A stretch of DNA of 64,000 nucleotides from positions 4,526,001 through 4,590,000 of the forward strand of contig NZ_CP027557.1 in the NCBI RefSeq assembly GCF_014854695.1, in the 5' to 3' direction. The stretch is from Rhodococcus rhodochrous. GTDB lineage: Bacteria; Actinomycetota; Actinomycetes; Mycobacteriales; Mycobacteriaceae. The notes under the pieces were generated by a model, which saw nothing but the letters and a program-made list of their open reading frames with translations, was not told where the DNA came from and searched no databases. The position numbers and the translations under genes are program-made. Shown here piece by piece: positions 19,859-28,013 of the stretch; positions within the stretch are counted from its first letter, which is position 1, and each line of letters starts with the position of its first letter.

Positions 19859-20625
19859 ACGCCTCTGCACCACCACTACCCGACGATCTCATCGCCGTCC
19901 TCAAACGGATGCGGCTACCGTATCTCCGCGCCGCCGCACCGGAGGTGCTGGCCACCGCCAAAGCGCAGCGATGGGATCCCACCGAGGTCCTCAAGGTTCT
20001 TCTCGACGAGGAGGTCCGCGGTCGGGATGAGGCGACGAAGGCGATGCGCCGAAAAACTGCAGGGCTTCCCGCGGGCAAGACGTTTTCCTCCTGGCGCGAG
20101 ACGGATTCGTCGATCCCGCTACCCACCCAGCACGCTCTGGCCACGTTGGAGTGGGTGGGGCGTGCCGAGAATCTTGCGGTCAGCGGGCCGTCGGGAACCG
20201 GCAAGACCCACTTCGTCGAGGCACTCGCGCATGCGGTCATCGACGCGGGGATGCGGGTGTCCTGGTTCAGTCTCGAATCGTTGACCGCCGCGATCGGGCG
20301 GGCTGCGGTGGACGGATCGATCACCAAGACCATCACCCGCATCACTCGCGCCGAGATGATCGTCGTCGACGATATCGGCATGCTGCCGTCGGGGCAGGCT
20401 GCTGCCGAGGCGTTCTACCGTCTCGTCGACGCTGCCTATGAGCGGCGCAGCGTGGTGGTGACCAGCAACCTCCACCCGTCCGGCTTCGACACGATCATGC
20501 CGAAGACCCTAGCCACCGCCGCCGTCGACCGATTGCTGCACCATGCGCATGTCGTGATCACCGAGGGCACCTCACTGCGGCTGCAGGACGCCACCGCCGG
20601 ACGCGGGGTGATGCCGTTGACCTGA
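19855..20625 (+). CDS. istB: IS21-family helper ATPase IstB (element C)
   Basis: This 256-residue AAA+ protein partners IstA of the same element. Walker A is AVSGPSGTGKTHFVE and Walker B is MIVVDDIGMLPS; the sensor region is RRSVVVTSNLHPSGF and the C-terminal motif is AVDRLLHHAHVVITEG. It overlaps istA by 4 bases (ATGA), giving translational coupling. No frame damage is visible. Confidence 0.95.
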   Translation: MNASAPPLPDDLIAVLKRMRLPYLRAAAPEVLATAKAQRWDPTEVLKVLLDEEVRGRDEATKAMRRKTAGLPAGKTFSSWRETDSSIPLPTQHALATLEWVGRAENLAVSGPSGTGKTHFVEALAHAVIDAGMRVSWFSLESLTAAIGRAAVDGSITKTITRITRAEMIVVDDIGMLPSGQAAAEAFYRLVDAAYERRSVVVTSNLHPSGFDTIMPKTLATAAVDRLLHHAHVVITEGTSLRLQDATAGRGVMPLT

Positions 20626-20731
20626 CCTGGTGCGGGAGATCGGCTGACCGCCGACAGGGAGATCAGCTGTCCGCGCGCAGGGACATGACCTGTCCGCCTA
20701 CAGGGACGCTCTCATGTCCCTTGACACTGCG

Positions 20732-21272
20732 CACCGACACCCGATCCCGGAGCGCCCCCGAAGGAAAATCGACGGTGGCGGCGATCGCCGCGACCGAACC
20801 CCTGACACCGCCGCCATCGGTTCCGTATCCGGTGACGGTCACCGAGACCCGCACCGTGTCACGGCAGGCGCTGGTGGCCTACCGAGGCAACCGTTACTCG
20901 GTGCCCCCGGAACTGGCCGCAGCGCAGGTCACCGTCACCCGGCGGCTCGGTGACGAGGTGATCGACATCGTCACCGCATCACACATCACCGTCGCCCGCC
21001 ACCGCCTCGCTCCGGACGGGGCCGGCGCTCTCGTGCGCGATCACGGCCATGTCCATGCCCTCGACCAGACCGCGATGTCCGCCGCCATGGCCGGAGGCCG
21101 GCCACACCGCCGCAAGGAACGCATCCCACCCGGACCCGACGCCCTCACTGCAGCAGCAGCATTGCGCACCGACACCACTGACCGTCAGTTGTCATCGACG
21201 ACACCGCGATCGACGGTTGTCGACCTGGCCGCCTACGAGCGCGCCGCCCGCGGAAGGAACACTCTGGCATGA
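20732..21272 (+). pseudogene. istA: IS21-family transposase IstA of element B, 3' part
   Basis: This is the C-terminal IstA segment (GKSTVAAIAATEPL, VAYRGNRYSVPPELAAAQVTV) continuing in frame from 18105 once element C and one CTGCG copy are removed. The C-terminal region ends AAYERAARGRNTLA, and the stop overlaps the element B istB start. It has no start of its own. Confidence 0.93.
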
Positions 21273-22093
21273 GCACCCCCGACGCCACCACGCCCACCAA
21301 CACGGCGAGTCTCTATCAGCGGCTACGCGGTCACCTGGCGACCTTGAAGCTGCACGATGCCGCCGAAGCGCTGCCGTCGGTGCTCGACCGAGCCCAGAAG
21401 GACGGACTGTCGATGACCGCGGCCCTCGAACAGCTGCTGTCGATCGAGGTCGAGGCCACCGAAGCCCGCCGCCTCGCCGGGCGGTTGCGGTTCGCGTGCC
21501 TGCCCACCCCGGCCTGTCTCGAGGACTTCGACTACGACGCCGCCCCCGGACTCGACCGGGCACTGATCACCGAACTGGGTACCTGCCGGTTCCTCGAAAC
21601 CGCGACGAACGTCCTGCTCATCGGCCCACCGGGGGTCGGAAAGACCCACCTGTCGGTGGGTTTGGCGCGAGCAGCCGCGCATGCCGGCTATCGCACCTAC
21701 TTCACCACCGCCGCCGATCTGGCCGCCCGCTGTCACCGCGCTGCGATCGAAGGCCGGTGGGCGACGACGATGCGGTTCTACGCCGGCCCGACGCTGCTGG
21801 TGATCGACGAACTCGGCTATCTACCCCTGCCCGGCGAGGCCGCATCCGCGTTGTTTCAGGTTGTCGCGCAACGCTATCTGAAGACCTCGATCATCATCAC
21901 CACCAACCGGGGTGTCGGAGAGTGGGGTGAGGTCCTCGGCGATACGACCGTCGCCGCCGCGATGCTCGACCGGCTCCTGCATCGGTCGGTGGTACTCAAC
22001 CTCGACGGGGATTCCTACCGGCTGCGTGACCACCACGCCCGGTCGGAAAAGCTCCGTCAAGCCACCACCGGCACCCGACAACCGCTACAGTGA
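21269..22093 (+). CDS. istB: IS21-family helper ATPase IstB (element B)
   Basis: An intact 274-residue IstB: Walker A LLIGPPGVGKTHLSVGLA, Walker B LLVIDELGYLPL, SIIITTNRGVGEWGEVLGD and AAMLDRLLHRSVVLNLDG. The start overlaps the stop of the interrupted istA (ATGA). With the istA gene split by element C, this helper has no functional partner in cis. It lies 61 bases before the right end of element B. Confidence 0.95.
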   Translation: MSTPDATTPTNTASLYQRLRGHLATLKLHDAAEALPSVLDRAQKDGLSMTAALEQLLSIEVEATEARRLAGRLRFACLPTPACLEDFDYDAAPGLDRALITELGTCRFLETATNVLLIGPPGVGKTHLSVGLARAAAHAGYRTYFTTAADLAARCHRAAIEGRWATTMRFYAGPTLLVIDELGYLPLPGEAASALFQVVAQRYLKTSIIITTNRGVGEWGEVLGDTTVAAAMLDRLLHRSVVLNLDGDSYRLRDHHARSEKLRQATTGTRQPLQ

Positions 22094-22163
22094 ACCCGCC
22101 CGCGAGTGGGCACTTTCGACGAGCACAAGTGAGCACCTTCGCTGAGCCTCATCACTAACTCAG

Positions 22164-22284
22164 GCGGTACCGAAAGTCGCCGCGGGAGATGTACGGCCCC
22201 GACGTCGCAAGAGCGGACCACGGATCCTGCGGGTATCGAAGGCCGGCTCGGTCAGCTACCGCAAACGCAAGCTCGGTATCGGAC
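22164..22284 (+). repeat. 121-bp target duplication of the IS1634-family insertion, right copy
   Basis: Direct repeat of 13691-13811, starting directly after the terminal CAG of the IS1634-family right tip. The three bases before it (CAG) also precede the left copy, so the exact boundary is ambiguous by up to 3 bp. The symmetrical terminal repeat favours 121 bp. Confidence 0.93.
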
Positions 22285-22481
22285 AGGCCTACATCGGGCA
22301 GCAGGTCACCGTCGCCGAGTTCGGCGACACGGTCATCGTCACGCATACCGAGTCGGGTCGGCTGCTGTGGGAACTGACGCTCGGGCCCGTCGGGACCTAT
22401 CACCGCAACGGCAGCAAGCGCGGGCGGCCGCGCAAGATTCGTGTCGAGGAACCGGAATCGGTAGTGTCAGCGGTGTCCTGA
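22285..22481 (+). pseudogene. IS481-family transposase, 3' part
   Basis: These last 65 codons of the transposase begun at 12809 include QQVTVAEFGDTVIVTHTE, RLLWELTLGPVGTYHRNG and the basic tail GSKRGRPRKIRVEEPE, ending in TGA at 22479-22481. It continues in frame from base 13811. It is followed at once by the right terminal repeats of the IS481-family element. Confidence 0.9.
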
Positions 22482-22588
22482 CAACACTGTGTCAGGGATG
22501 TCCCCGGGCCTTACGATTTTCAGATGCCGGAAAGGGGTCAAAATTCAGGTGCCGTTAACACGTCGCCCACGATATTGAAACCCTTTCC

Positions 22589-22631
22589 GGCCCGAGGTCA
22601 CCATCGACACGCCATGGGGCGACCTCGGGCC
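22589..22631 (-). terminator. Terminator of the polysaccharide operon
   Basis: An 11-bp perfect stem GGCCCGAGGTC/GACCTCGGGCC with a 21-base loop, 59 bases past the stop of the last operon gene and just before the outermost IS target duplication. Confidence 0.7.
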
Positions 22632-22689
22632 CCGAGCGCCTCGCCGTATCAATCACCGAGAAGAGCGCTCTTTTCCATTGACTATGCCG

Positions 22690-23859
22690 TCACCGTGACC
22701 GAACGTTGGTAAGGAAGCGTTCAAGGCTGGCAAACACTCGGGCAATTTGGGGTCCTGCCAGAGCGGACCCGCTAGGCAGCGAAAGACCGTTCTCGAACAG
22801 TCGTTCGGACATCCCATCCAGATACGAATCGGCATCCTTATACACCGGTTGCATATGCATCGGCTTCCAAAGCGGCCTGGATTCGACGTTTTCCGAGTCC
22901 AGGAAATTCATCAGGTCTCGCGCGCACCAACCTGCGCTAGTTGGCTCTACGTATATCGACGTCAACCAACAGTTGTCCTTCGTACCGGCGGCCGCTCCCG
23001 GCCCCGGAGTAGCGCCGTCGTCTCCTCCGAATACCTCAACGCCCTCTACACCTTGGAAAAATTCACGGTACCTACGTCGCAACGCCACCCTCCGCCCGAT
23101 CATTTCGTCCAAACGGTCGAGTTGCGCCAGACCGAGCCCCGCGAGCAGGTTCGAAAGACGATAGTTGAACCCCACATCCTCGTGCTCGTAGTGCACCACA
23201 GGTTTCCTCGCCTGTGTCGCAAGGTAACGCGCTCGACTCGCCACGTCCTCGCTATCCGTCAAGAGCATCCCGCCGCCCGAGGTCGTCATGATCTTGTTTC
23301 CATTGAACGACACGATCGCGTGATCACCGAAGGAGCCAGCAGGACGACCGCACCGCCACGCTCCGAACGATTCCGCCGCGTCAGCAATAACCGGTATTTC
23401 GTACTCCTGAGCGACCGCCTCGATCGATTCGTAGTCAGCGATCTTCCCGAGGAGATCGACCGGCACAATTGCCGCTACCGAGCTACCTCGAGAAAGCTCG
23501 CACGTAACTGCTTCCCGCAGAATTTCCGGATTCATGTTCCCGGTCTCATCCACATCCACAAATACGGGACGAGCCCCGGTATACATGATCGCATTCGCAG
23601 TGGCTGCAAAGGTCATTGTCGAGCACATCACGACATCACCTACCCCTATGGCATTAGTCAGAAGCGCGAGGTGCAGGGCCGCGGTGCCCGAAGAGAGCGC
23701 AACCGCAAAGTCACGTCCCACTCGTTCGGCAACGCGCGCCTCGAACGCATCGACGTGGGGTCCTAATGGTGCTATCCACCCAGACCGGAAAGCCTCAAGC
23801 AAGGCCTTCTCCTCAAGCTCGCCCACGTCGGGTGATGACATCAGAATGCGTTCCGTCAT
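22690..23859 (-). CDS. DegT/DnrJ/EryC1/StrS-family sugar aminotransferase (PglE-like)
   Basis: This PLP enzyme of 389 residues is predicted to aminate a nucleotide-linked 4-keto sugar. Family marks: ALSSGTAALHLAL near residue 60, TFAATANAIMYTGARPVFVDVD, VIADAAESFGA, and the Schiff-base lysine in SFNGNKIMTTSGGGML, then NYRLSNLLAGLGLAQLDRLDE. The start is the ATG at 23859, which has GGAG six bases upstream; the ATG at 23871 lies on top of that ribosome site. In the operon context the likely substrate is the UDP-4-keto-6-deoxy-GlcNAc made by the PglF-like dehydratase, giving a UDP-4-amino sugar that the GNAT protein at 28010 could acetylate. It is the last gene of the operon. Confidence 0.9.
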   Translation of the reverse strand: MTERILMSSPDVGELEEKALLEAFRSGWIAPLGPHVDAFEARVAERVGRDFAVALSSGTAALHLALLTNAIGVGDVVMCSTMTFAATANAIMYTGARPVFVDVDETGNMNPEILREAVTCELSRGSSVAAIVPVDLLGKIADYESIEAVAQEYEIPVIADAAESFGAWRCGRPAGSFGDHAIVSFNGNKIMTTSGGGMLLTDSEDVASRARYLATQARKPVVHYEHEDVGFNYRLSNLLAGLGLAQLDRLDEMIGRRVALRRRYREFFQGVEGVEVFGGDDGATPGPGAAAGTKDNCWLTSIYVEPTSAGWCARDLMNFLDSENVESRPLWKPMHMQPVYKDADSYLDGMSERLFENGLSLPSGSALAGPQIARVFASLERFLTNVRSR

Positions 23860-23967
23860 ATTATTCTCCATCTAATAAAAGAATTTTCGAAGTTATCATT
23901 GAGGAGCATCAAGCGAATCGCCCAAGTATTTTCGCGCCCAAATTCTGAAGTCACCCAAATTCTGGAG

Positions 23968-26697
23968 TCATACGTTCGATATCAGACGGTGCCCTGCCCG
24001 ACAATGGTCAGATTGGTTACCCGAGGCGGGGCGGTGGACTTCAATACGGCCACCGTTGTCCTTGCGCCGGCCAGTCTCAATATCTGGCACGGATCGCCGG
24101 CCGGGACCAGAGACGAAGATTAGCCACAGAACGAGAAGTACCACCAGCCGTGGACCGATTCGCGCCACAAAGGTGAAGCTGCCACCCCATACGAAGTCGA
24201 GTATTCCAGAGGCCAATATCACGATCCCGGAGACAGTCAGTATGCCACGTCGGTCCCAAAGTGACGCTGAAGTGAACTTCACCATTAACCGGTCCAAGGC
24301 CCACACTGCAAACCCCACAGCGACCGCAAGGTACATCATGCTGAGGAGACCGAATGAGAATAGCCATTCACCGTAGTGTAATGCTGCCTCGGAGTGGCCT
24401 GTGCCATTCAACTCGGGACGAAAAAACTGAGCAAGCATCGCGCCGAACCCCTCTGGCTTTTCTGGCCAAATACTCCGCGGAACCAGGGCGACAAGGGATG
24501 CAAAGTACGGGAGTCCGCCCAACTCAGGCAACCCGCCAGTCGAATAGATATGCAGGGATTCCGCAAATCGAGCGAAGGGACCAACAACGGAAGAGAATCC
24601 ATCCGCATCTGCCGATTGGTTCGGGTTCAGCCTTGCGGTGAACTCAACCCGAGATTGGGCCAAATAGAGAAGGACCGGGGCCGCAGCGAGCAAGATTCCG
24701 ATCTTCACTCCACGTCGACTCCAGCGATGGGACACCGTCATGGCAATCGCTATGCCCAAGGTTCCCAATTGTAATCTTCCGAATCCGGTGAAGACAAACG
24801 ATGAGTACGCAAGGAACAAAATTCCCACAAAGACATACAAAATCCAACTGTACGATCGCCTCGGCGTTCGGTATGCAGATACGCAGAAAAGAATTATTCC
24901 CGAGAATGCGGCCGCGTTAGAGAAACCAGCCAGACTTACACCCGCAAGAGATCCAATTACGCCGACAGTCGCGAGAGTCACACCGACCCAGGCCCCCCAG
25001 CTAAGGTCGGTGTAACGAACGGGGTCTTTCTCGACTATGCTCTGGGTCCGCGCACCCCTATTCCAAACGTAGTGGTACAGGATTACCTGTATAAGATACG
25101 CAATGTTCAATGCTGAGATCGCAGCCAACGGACCGTGACTGAAGGGGTCGAAATAATACATATAGACGCCCGGAAAAAACACAAATAAACCGGAACCGAA
25201 CAAGAAAACGCCCGGTACAGAAATACGGTTACCGCCATTTTGAACGAACCCGTAACAACAATGCGCGATACCGACGGCCGAAATCAGAACCTGCGATGTG
25301 TCGGAACCGTAAAAAACCACGTTAGGGATGTTTGCGAGAAGCCCAAGCAACATCCATATCAGAGGAGCCAGCAGCACACGGCGACCATAGTCGGCCGTTG
25401 CTGTGTGCGGCCACCGTAAACGCGCCCAAGCGATTTGGGAAGATCCGTTCTTGTGCATAACCCTCCAAGTCAGATATATGGCGTATATCGCACTTATCCA
25501 TGCGACCGCCGCCATACCGGACGCGACATACCGGATGTCCCCGGTCCATGCCAGGGTGAAGCCAGAAATAAGCATCGCCGTCGTAAATACGAATCTGATC
25601 TTCAGTAACTCAGACGCGGCACCTTGCGCGCGTAGCAGGGCCCTTGCTACCGCACTCAAGGCTTGTGCCATGTACTCGATACCGACGAGAATCAATATCA
25701 TTCGGGTGTCGACCCAGGTCTCCCCCAGGATCTGCGTACCTACCCATCCGGGCAGCAAGTAACCAAGAACGCCAACACTTAGCGCCACCAGTGCCAGCCC
25801 CAGACCGAGAAAACTGTACCTTCGGACCGTGGCCCGGCTCGTCATTCCGGATCGCACGAGAATCGGAACCAACACCATGGGCAATGATCCAAAGACGATG
25901 CTCAGCGGGCCCATGATCGTTCCGGCGCCCCTAAGAGCGCCAGCCGCTACTGTTCCCATGATCACAGAAATGACTGAGATGTAGACGACTGAACTTACTG
26001 CGGCGACGCCATAGTCAACAGCGAAACTGACCCGTGTCCGCCACCCCGACGAAATCCAACCGGCCAGTCCAATGAACCGTGGTCGCACACCGAGGACGAA
26101 GAGGAGGTAAGCGAGACCACATATCGCCCCGAGTGCCCAAAGAAGAATAATGCCCTCGATCGATACATCGGACCGTATGACTGTTGCAGTCAACGCGCCT
26201 GCGGAGAATAAGAACCACAACAAGTCTGATATAAGCGCGCTTGATGCACGCATTTTCGACATCGCGGCAAATCGCAGGCAATCTTGCATCAAAGCGATCG
26301 GCACCGCGACTGCGAGGATTATCAGATAACGACTTTCCGTCAACAAGGACGTAACCACGAGTGCAGCGGTCAAAAGCGAGCCAGCAAGAAATGCAACAAC
26401 GACTCCGTAACTGGCTTCCGCGCGGATCTGCTGGGGATCCTGTAACAGCGAAAGGGGTGTGCCGAGTAAGCCTCGTAACGTCGACATCAAACCTACTACA
26501 ACTGCAAACCACACAGCGAAGGTGCCGAACTCCGCAGGAGTGAATATCCTTGCAATCGCTATTAGGATCAAGGAGTTGCTCGCGCTAGAGAGAACCTGAT
26601 CCACCAGGCCGATGGCTGCGTATCGACGCTTAGACAATCGATGCTCTCTTAAATGCGACAACGAGTGGACCGCTCTGAATGCTAACCACGACTCCAC
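23968..26697 (-). CDS. Wzx flippase-Wzy polymerase fusion protein
   Basis: This single 909-codon frame joins two membrane proteins that are normally separate. Residues about 25-440 look like a Wzx/polysaccharide-transport flippase: LVDQVLSSASNSLILIAIAR near the start, FTPAEFGTFAVWFAVV, and about 12 helices. After a basic linker (about 440-465), residues 465-880 look like a Wzy-type repeat-unit polymerase with about 10 helices and the large extracellular loop typical of the family (GLPYFASLVALVPRSIWPEK, then HYGEWLFSFG). Wzx moves the lipid-linked repeat unit outward and Wzy polymerises it there, so a fusion would couple the two steps. Start: GTG at 26697, overlapping the upstream gene by 16 bases; a TTG further in is possible. 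No stop or frame change is seen across the junction. Confidence 0.82.
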   Translation of the reverse strand: MESWLAFRAVHSLSHLREHRLSKRRYAAIGLVDQVLSSASNSLILIAIARIFTPAEFGTFAVWFAVVVGLMSTLRGLLGTPLSLLQDPQQIRAEASYGVVVAFLAGSLLTAALVVTSLLTESRYLIILAVAVPIALMQDCLRFAAMSKMRASSALISDLLWFLFSAGALTATVIRSDVSIEGIILLWALGAICGLAYLLFVLGVRPRFIGLAGWISSGWRTRVSFAVDYGVAAVSSVVYISVISVIMGTVAAGALRGAGTIMGPLSIVFGSLPMVLVPILVRSGMTSRATVRRYSFLGLGLALVALSVGVLGYLLPGWVGTQILGETWVDTRMILILVGIEYMAQALSAVARALLRAQGAASELLKIRFVFTTAMLISGFTLAWTGDIRYVASGMAAVAWISAIYAIYLTWRVMHKNGSSQIAWARLRWPHTATADYGRRVLLAPLIWMLLGLLANIPNVVFYGSDTSQVLISAVGIAHCCYGFVQNGGNRISVPGVFLFGSGLFVFFPGVYMYYFDPFSHGPLAAISALNIAYLIQVILYHYVWNRGARTQSIVEKDPVRYTDLSWGAWVGVTLATVGVIGSLAGVSLAGFSNAAAFSGIILFCVSAYRTPRRSYSWILYVFVGILFLAYSSFVFTGFGRLQLGTLGIAIAMTVSHRWSRRGVKIGILLAAAPVLLYLAQSRVEFTARLNPNQSADADGFSSVVGPFARFAESLHIYSTGGLPELGGLPYFASLVALVPRSIWPEKPEGFGAMLAQFFRPELNGTGHSEAALHYGEWLFSFGLLSMMYLAVAVGFAVWALDRLMVKFTSASLWDRRGILTVSGIVILASGILDFVWGGSFTFVARIGPRLVVLLVLWLIFVSGPGRRSVPDIETGRRKDNGGRIEVHRPASGNQSDHCRAGHRLISNV

Positions 26698-28013
26698 TCC
26701 TCGTACGAAACAATCGCGCTGAATTTTCCTGCTAAGGTTTTGAATATTTTGTCCGAATATTCAAGAATAATCGCGCTTCCGTCAATACTTCCCGCAACTT
26801 TCTGCAATTCAGACAAAGTATAACTGCGAATAGACTCCAAATCGACGGGACTGGTGGTGCGGAGAAGCACGCGGAGTCCACCTCTCGGCTCAACTACGAA
26901 CTGGACCTGCAATACCTCTGGCACTCTCAATAAAATCTGGCGGAATACCCGTACCTGAAGCCGTGCCACTCCGCCGTCCACGTTCGCCAACTCCAGCACG
27001 TCGCCCTCACGTCCTGCGACCCCCTCGATCTGAAGGAGATTTTTATCGGTACCGAGGGTATCCAAAACATCACCCAAACGATATTTAATCACGGGGAATA
27101 TCCGGGGATAAATCGTCGTAACTTGCGCTTCAGAGGCGCTATCAGCTGTCACCACGTTATTTTGCCACAGCACGTGGAGCTGTGAGTCGCTGCCACGAGA
27201 ATATGCAATCACCCCCGTCTCGGCCGCACCATACTCGATAATTACATGTCGGGCGAGCACGGACTCGATTACTTCGATATCTCGGTCCGTAACACTTTCC
27301 CCTGTTACAATCGCTGCCTCGATACCAGGAAAGGCAGAGTTGTCAATCCCTAGCTTACGAGCGCTGTCGGCGAGCCAGACGAGCGACGATGTATAACCTA
27401 TGAGATACTTGGGGCGCTTTCGCGCGATAATTTCCAAATACTCCACCGCAACGTTGACGTCCTGAACGTAAGCGTTTAGGCGCGTACCGCCCGCAACCCA
27501 GTCCTTGACGTCACGCGAGAACTTGGCGAGTAACGCTCTTCGCCCCTTGCCTAAAAGATGCGCGTGACCCCAGATATGTACGTACGTGTCCCCCGGCTCA
27601 ATGCCATTCCATCCGCGTCCTGCAAAAATGCCGGCGTAGATCCGATCGGCTTCACCGGCACCCCGAGGAATACGGATCGGCTCCCCACTGCTGCCACCGG
27701 TTGTGTAATAGTCGACGATTCCCTTTGTCAGCGCAACCAAGTCCTTGTGCTTGCGTAAGTCGGTTTTGGTGAGCGGAGGGAAGAACTCGAGTTCGTGAAT
27801 TGAGGACAGCTTGTCCGGCAACCCGTGCGTGTCCTGCCAGAAGCTATAGAAGGGGACCTCACGAATACAGTAAGTCCATATCTTGTTAAAGCGCTCCGTT
27901 TGAAATTTTTCGATATCCAGCCGATCCTGGGTGGTTCGGTATCGCCGATTTTCTTCCCTCAGGAGGTCAAACCTCGCTTTCCCGGAAAGAATCGAGAGCA
28001 TCTGCTTTCTCAC
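26682..28013 (-). CDS. PaaK/CapK-like adenylate-forming enzyme
   Basis: This 443-residue protein is related to phenylacetate-CoA ligases and the CapK-type proteins seen in capsule loci, which adenylate a carboxylic acid. Visible: YTTGGSSGEPIRIPR (the P-loop-like Ser/Gly motif), YLIGYTSSLVWLADSARKLG, VTGESVTDRDIEVIESV, EYGAAETGVIAYS, and KYRLGDVLDTL. It starts at GTG 28013, overlapping the acetyltransferase stop by 4 bases (GTGA), and its end overlaps the Wzx-Wzy gene. No carrier protein or acyltransferase specific to it is obvious. An acyl or aminoacyl group supplied to the 4-amino sugar, or to a hydroxyl, is the simplest inference; the substrate is unknown. Confidence 0.85.
   Translation of the reverse strand: MRKQMLSILSGKARFDLLREENRRYRTTQDRLDIEKFQTERFNKIWTYCIREVPFYSFWQDTHGLPDKLSSIHELEFFPPLTKTDLRKHKDLVALTKGIVDYYTTGGSSGEPIRIPRGAGEADRIYAGIFAGRGWNGIEPGDTYVHIWGHAHLLGKGRRALLAKFSRDVKDWVAGGTRLNAYVQDVNVAVEYLEIIARKRPKYLIGYTSSLVWLADSARKLGIDNSAFPGIEAAIVTGESVTDRDIEVIESVLARHVIIEYGAAETGVIAYSRGSDSQLHVLWQNNVVTADSASEAQVTTIYPRIFPVIKYRLGDVLDTLGTDKNLLQIEGVAGREGDVLELANVDGGVARLQVRVFRQILLRVPEVLQVQFVVEPRGGLRVLLRTTSPVDLESIRSYTLSELQKVAGSIDGSAIILEYSDKIFKTLAGKFSAIVSYEEWSRG

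Larger units (their letters stand above)
18106..20726 (+). mobile_element. IS21-family element C, 2621 bp, inserted in istA of element B
   Basis: The left end begins TGCAAGCGGACATG and the right end in reverse begins TGTCAAGGGACATG. Both ends carry TAGGCGGACAGGT sub-repeats about 28 bases in. The 5-bp target duplication CTGCG lies at 18101-18105 and 20727-20731. Both genes (istA, istB) are open, so this looks like the youngest intact IS21-type copy in the window. Confidence 0.95.
17153..22154 (+). mobile_element. IS21-family element B (2376 bp before it was itself interrupted)
   Basis: Its left end begins TGATGGCGCTCC; the right end read in reverse begins TGATGAGGCTCA. Both are followed by TGCTCA and CGAAAGTGC sub-repeats. 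The 4-bp target duplication CTAA sits at 17149-17152 and 22155-22158. It inserted in the second right tip of the IS1634-family element. Element C (18106-20726) later inserted within its istA. Confidence 0.92.
15366..22163 (-). mobile_element. IS1634-family element, right tip split by an IS21-family insertion
   Basis: The left tip CTGAGTTAGGACATT (15366-15380) is the exact inverse of AATGTCCTAACTCAG at the right tip. Its own DNA occupies 15366-17152 plus the last bases 22155-22163; the rest is the IS21-family insertion with duplicated CTAA. The element is flanked by a 121-bp direct repeat of the IS481-family gene (the left copy is now displaced by the IS110-family element). The right end carries a tandem 35-bp terminal duplication. 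Confidence 0.9.
12739..22514 (+). mobile_element. IS481-family element, interrupted by later insertions
   Basis: The left terminus GTAAGGCCCGG (12739-12749) is inverted at 22504-22514. A second block, GGACATCCCTGACAC (12775-12789), is inverted at 22489-22503. On the right the two blocks abut; on the left about 25 bases separate them. The transposase gene between them is split at 13811 by an IS1634-family element that duplicated 121 bp. I see no clear target duplication for the IS481-family element itself. Confidence 0.8.
12667..22560. mobile_element. Gutted IS21-like element: only the two ends remain, holding the IS nest
   Basis: The left end (from 12667) and the reverse complement of the right end (to 22560) read TGTCGACGGCACGTGAAAAC and TGTTAACGGCACCTGAATTT, agreeing at about 19 of the first 25 positions, with TGACC sub-repeats. 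Both sides carry the 5-bp duplication CGTCG (12662-12666 and 22561-22565). Only about 72 bp of the left end and 46 bp of the right end survive; no istA or istB belonging to it is left. Its interior is replaced by the IS481-family element and everything inserted in that. This is the outermost detectable layer. Confidence 0.7.
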
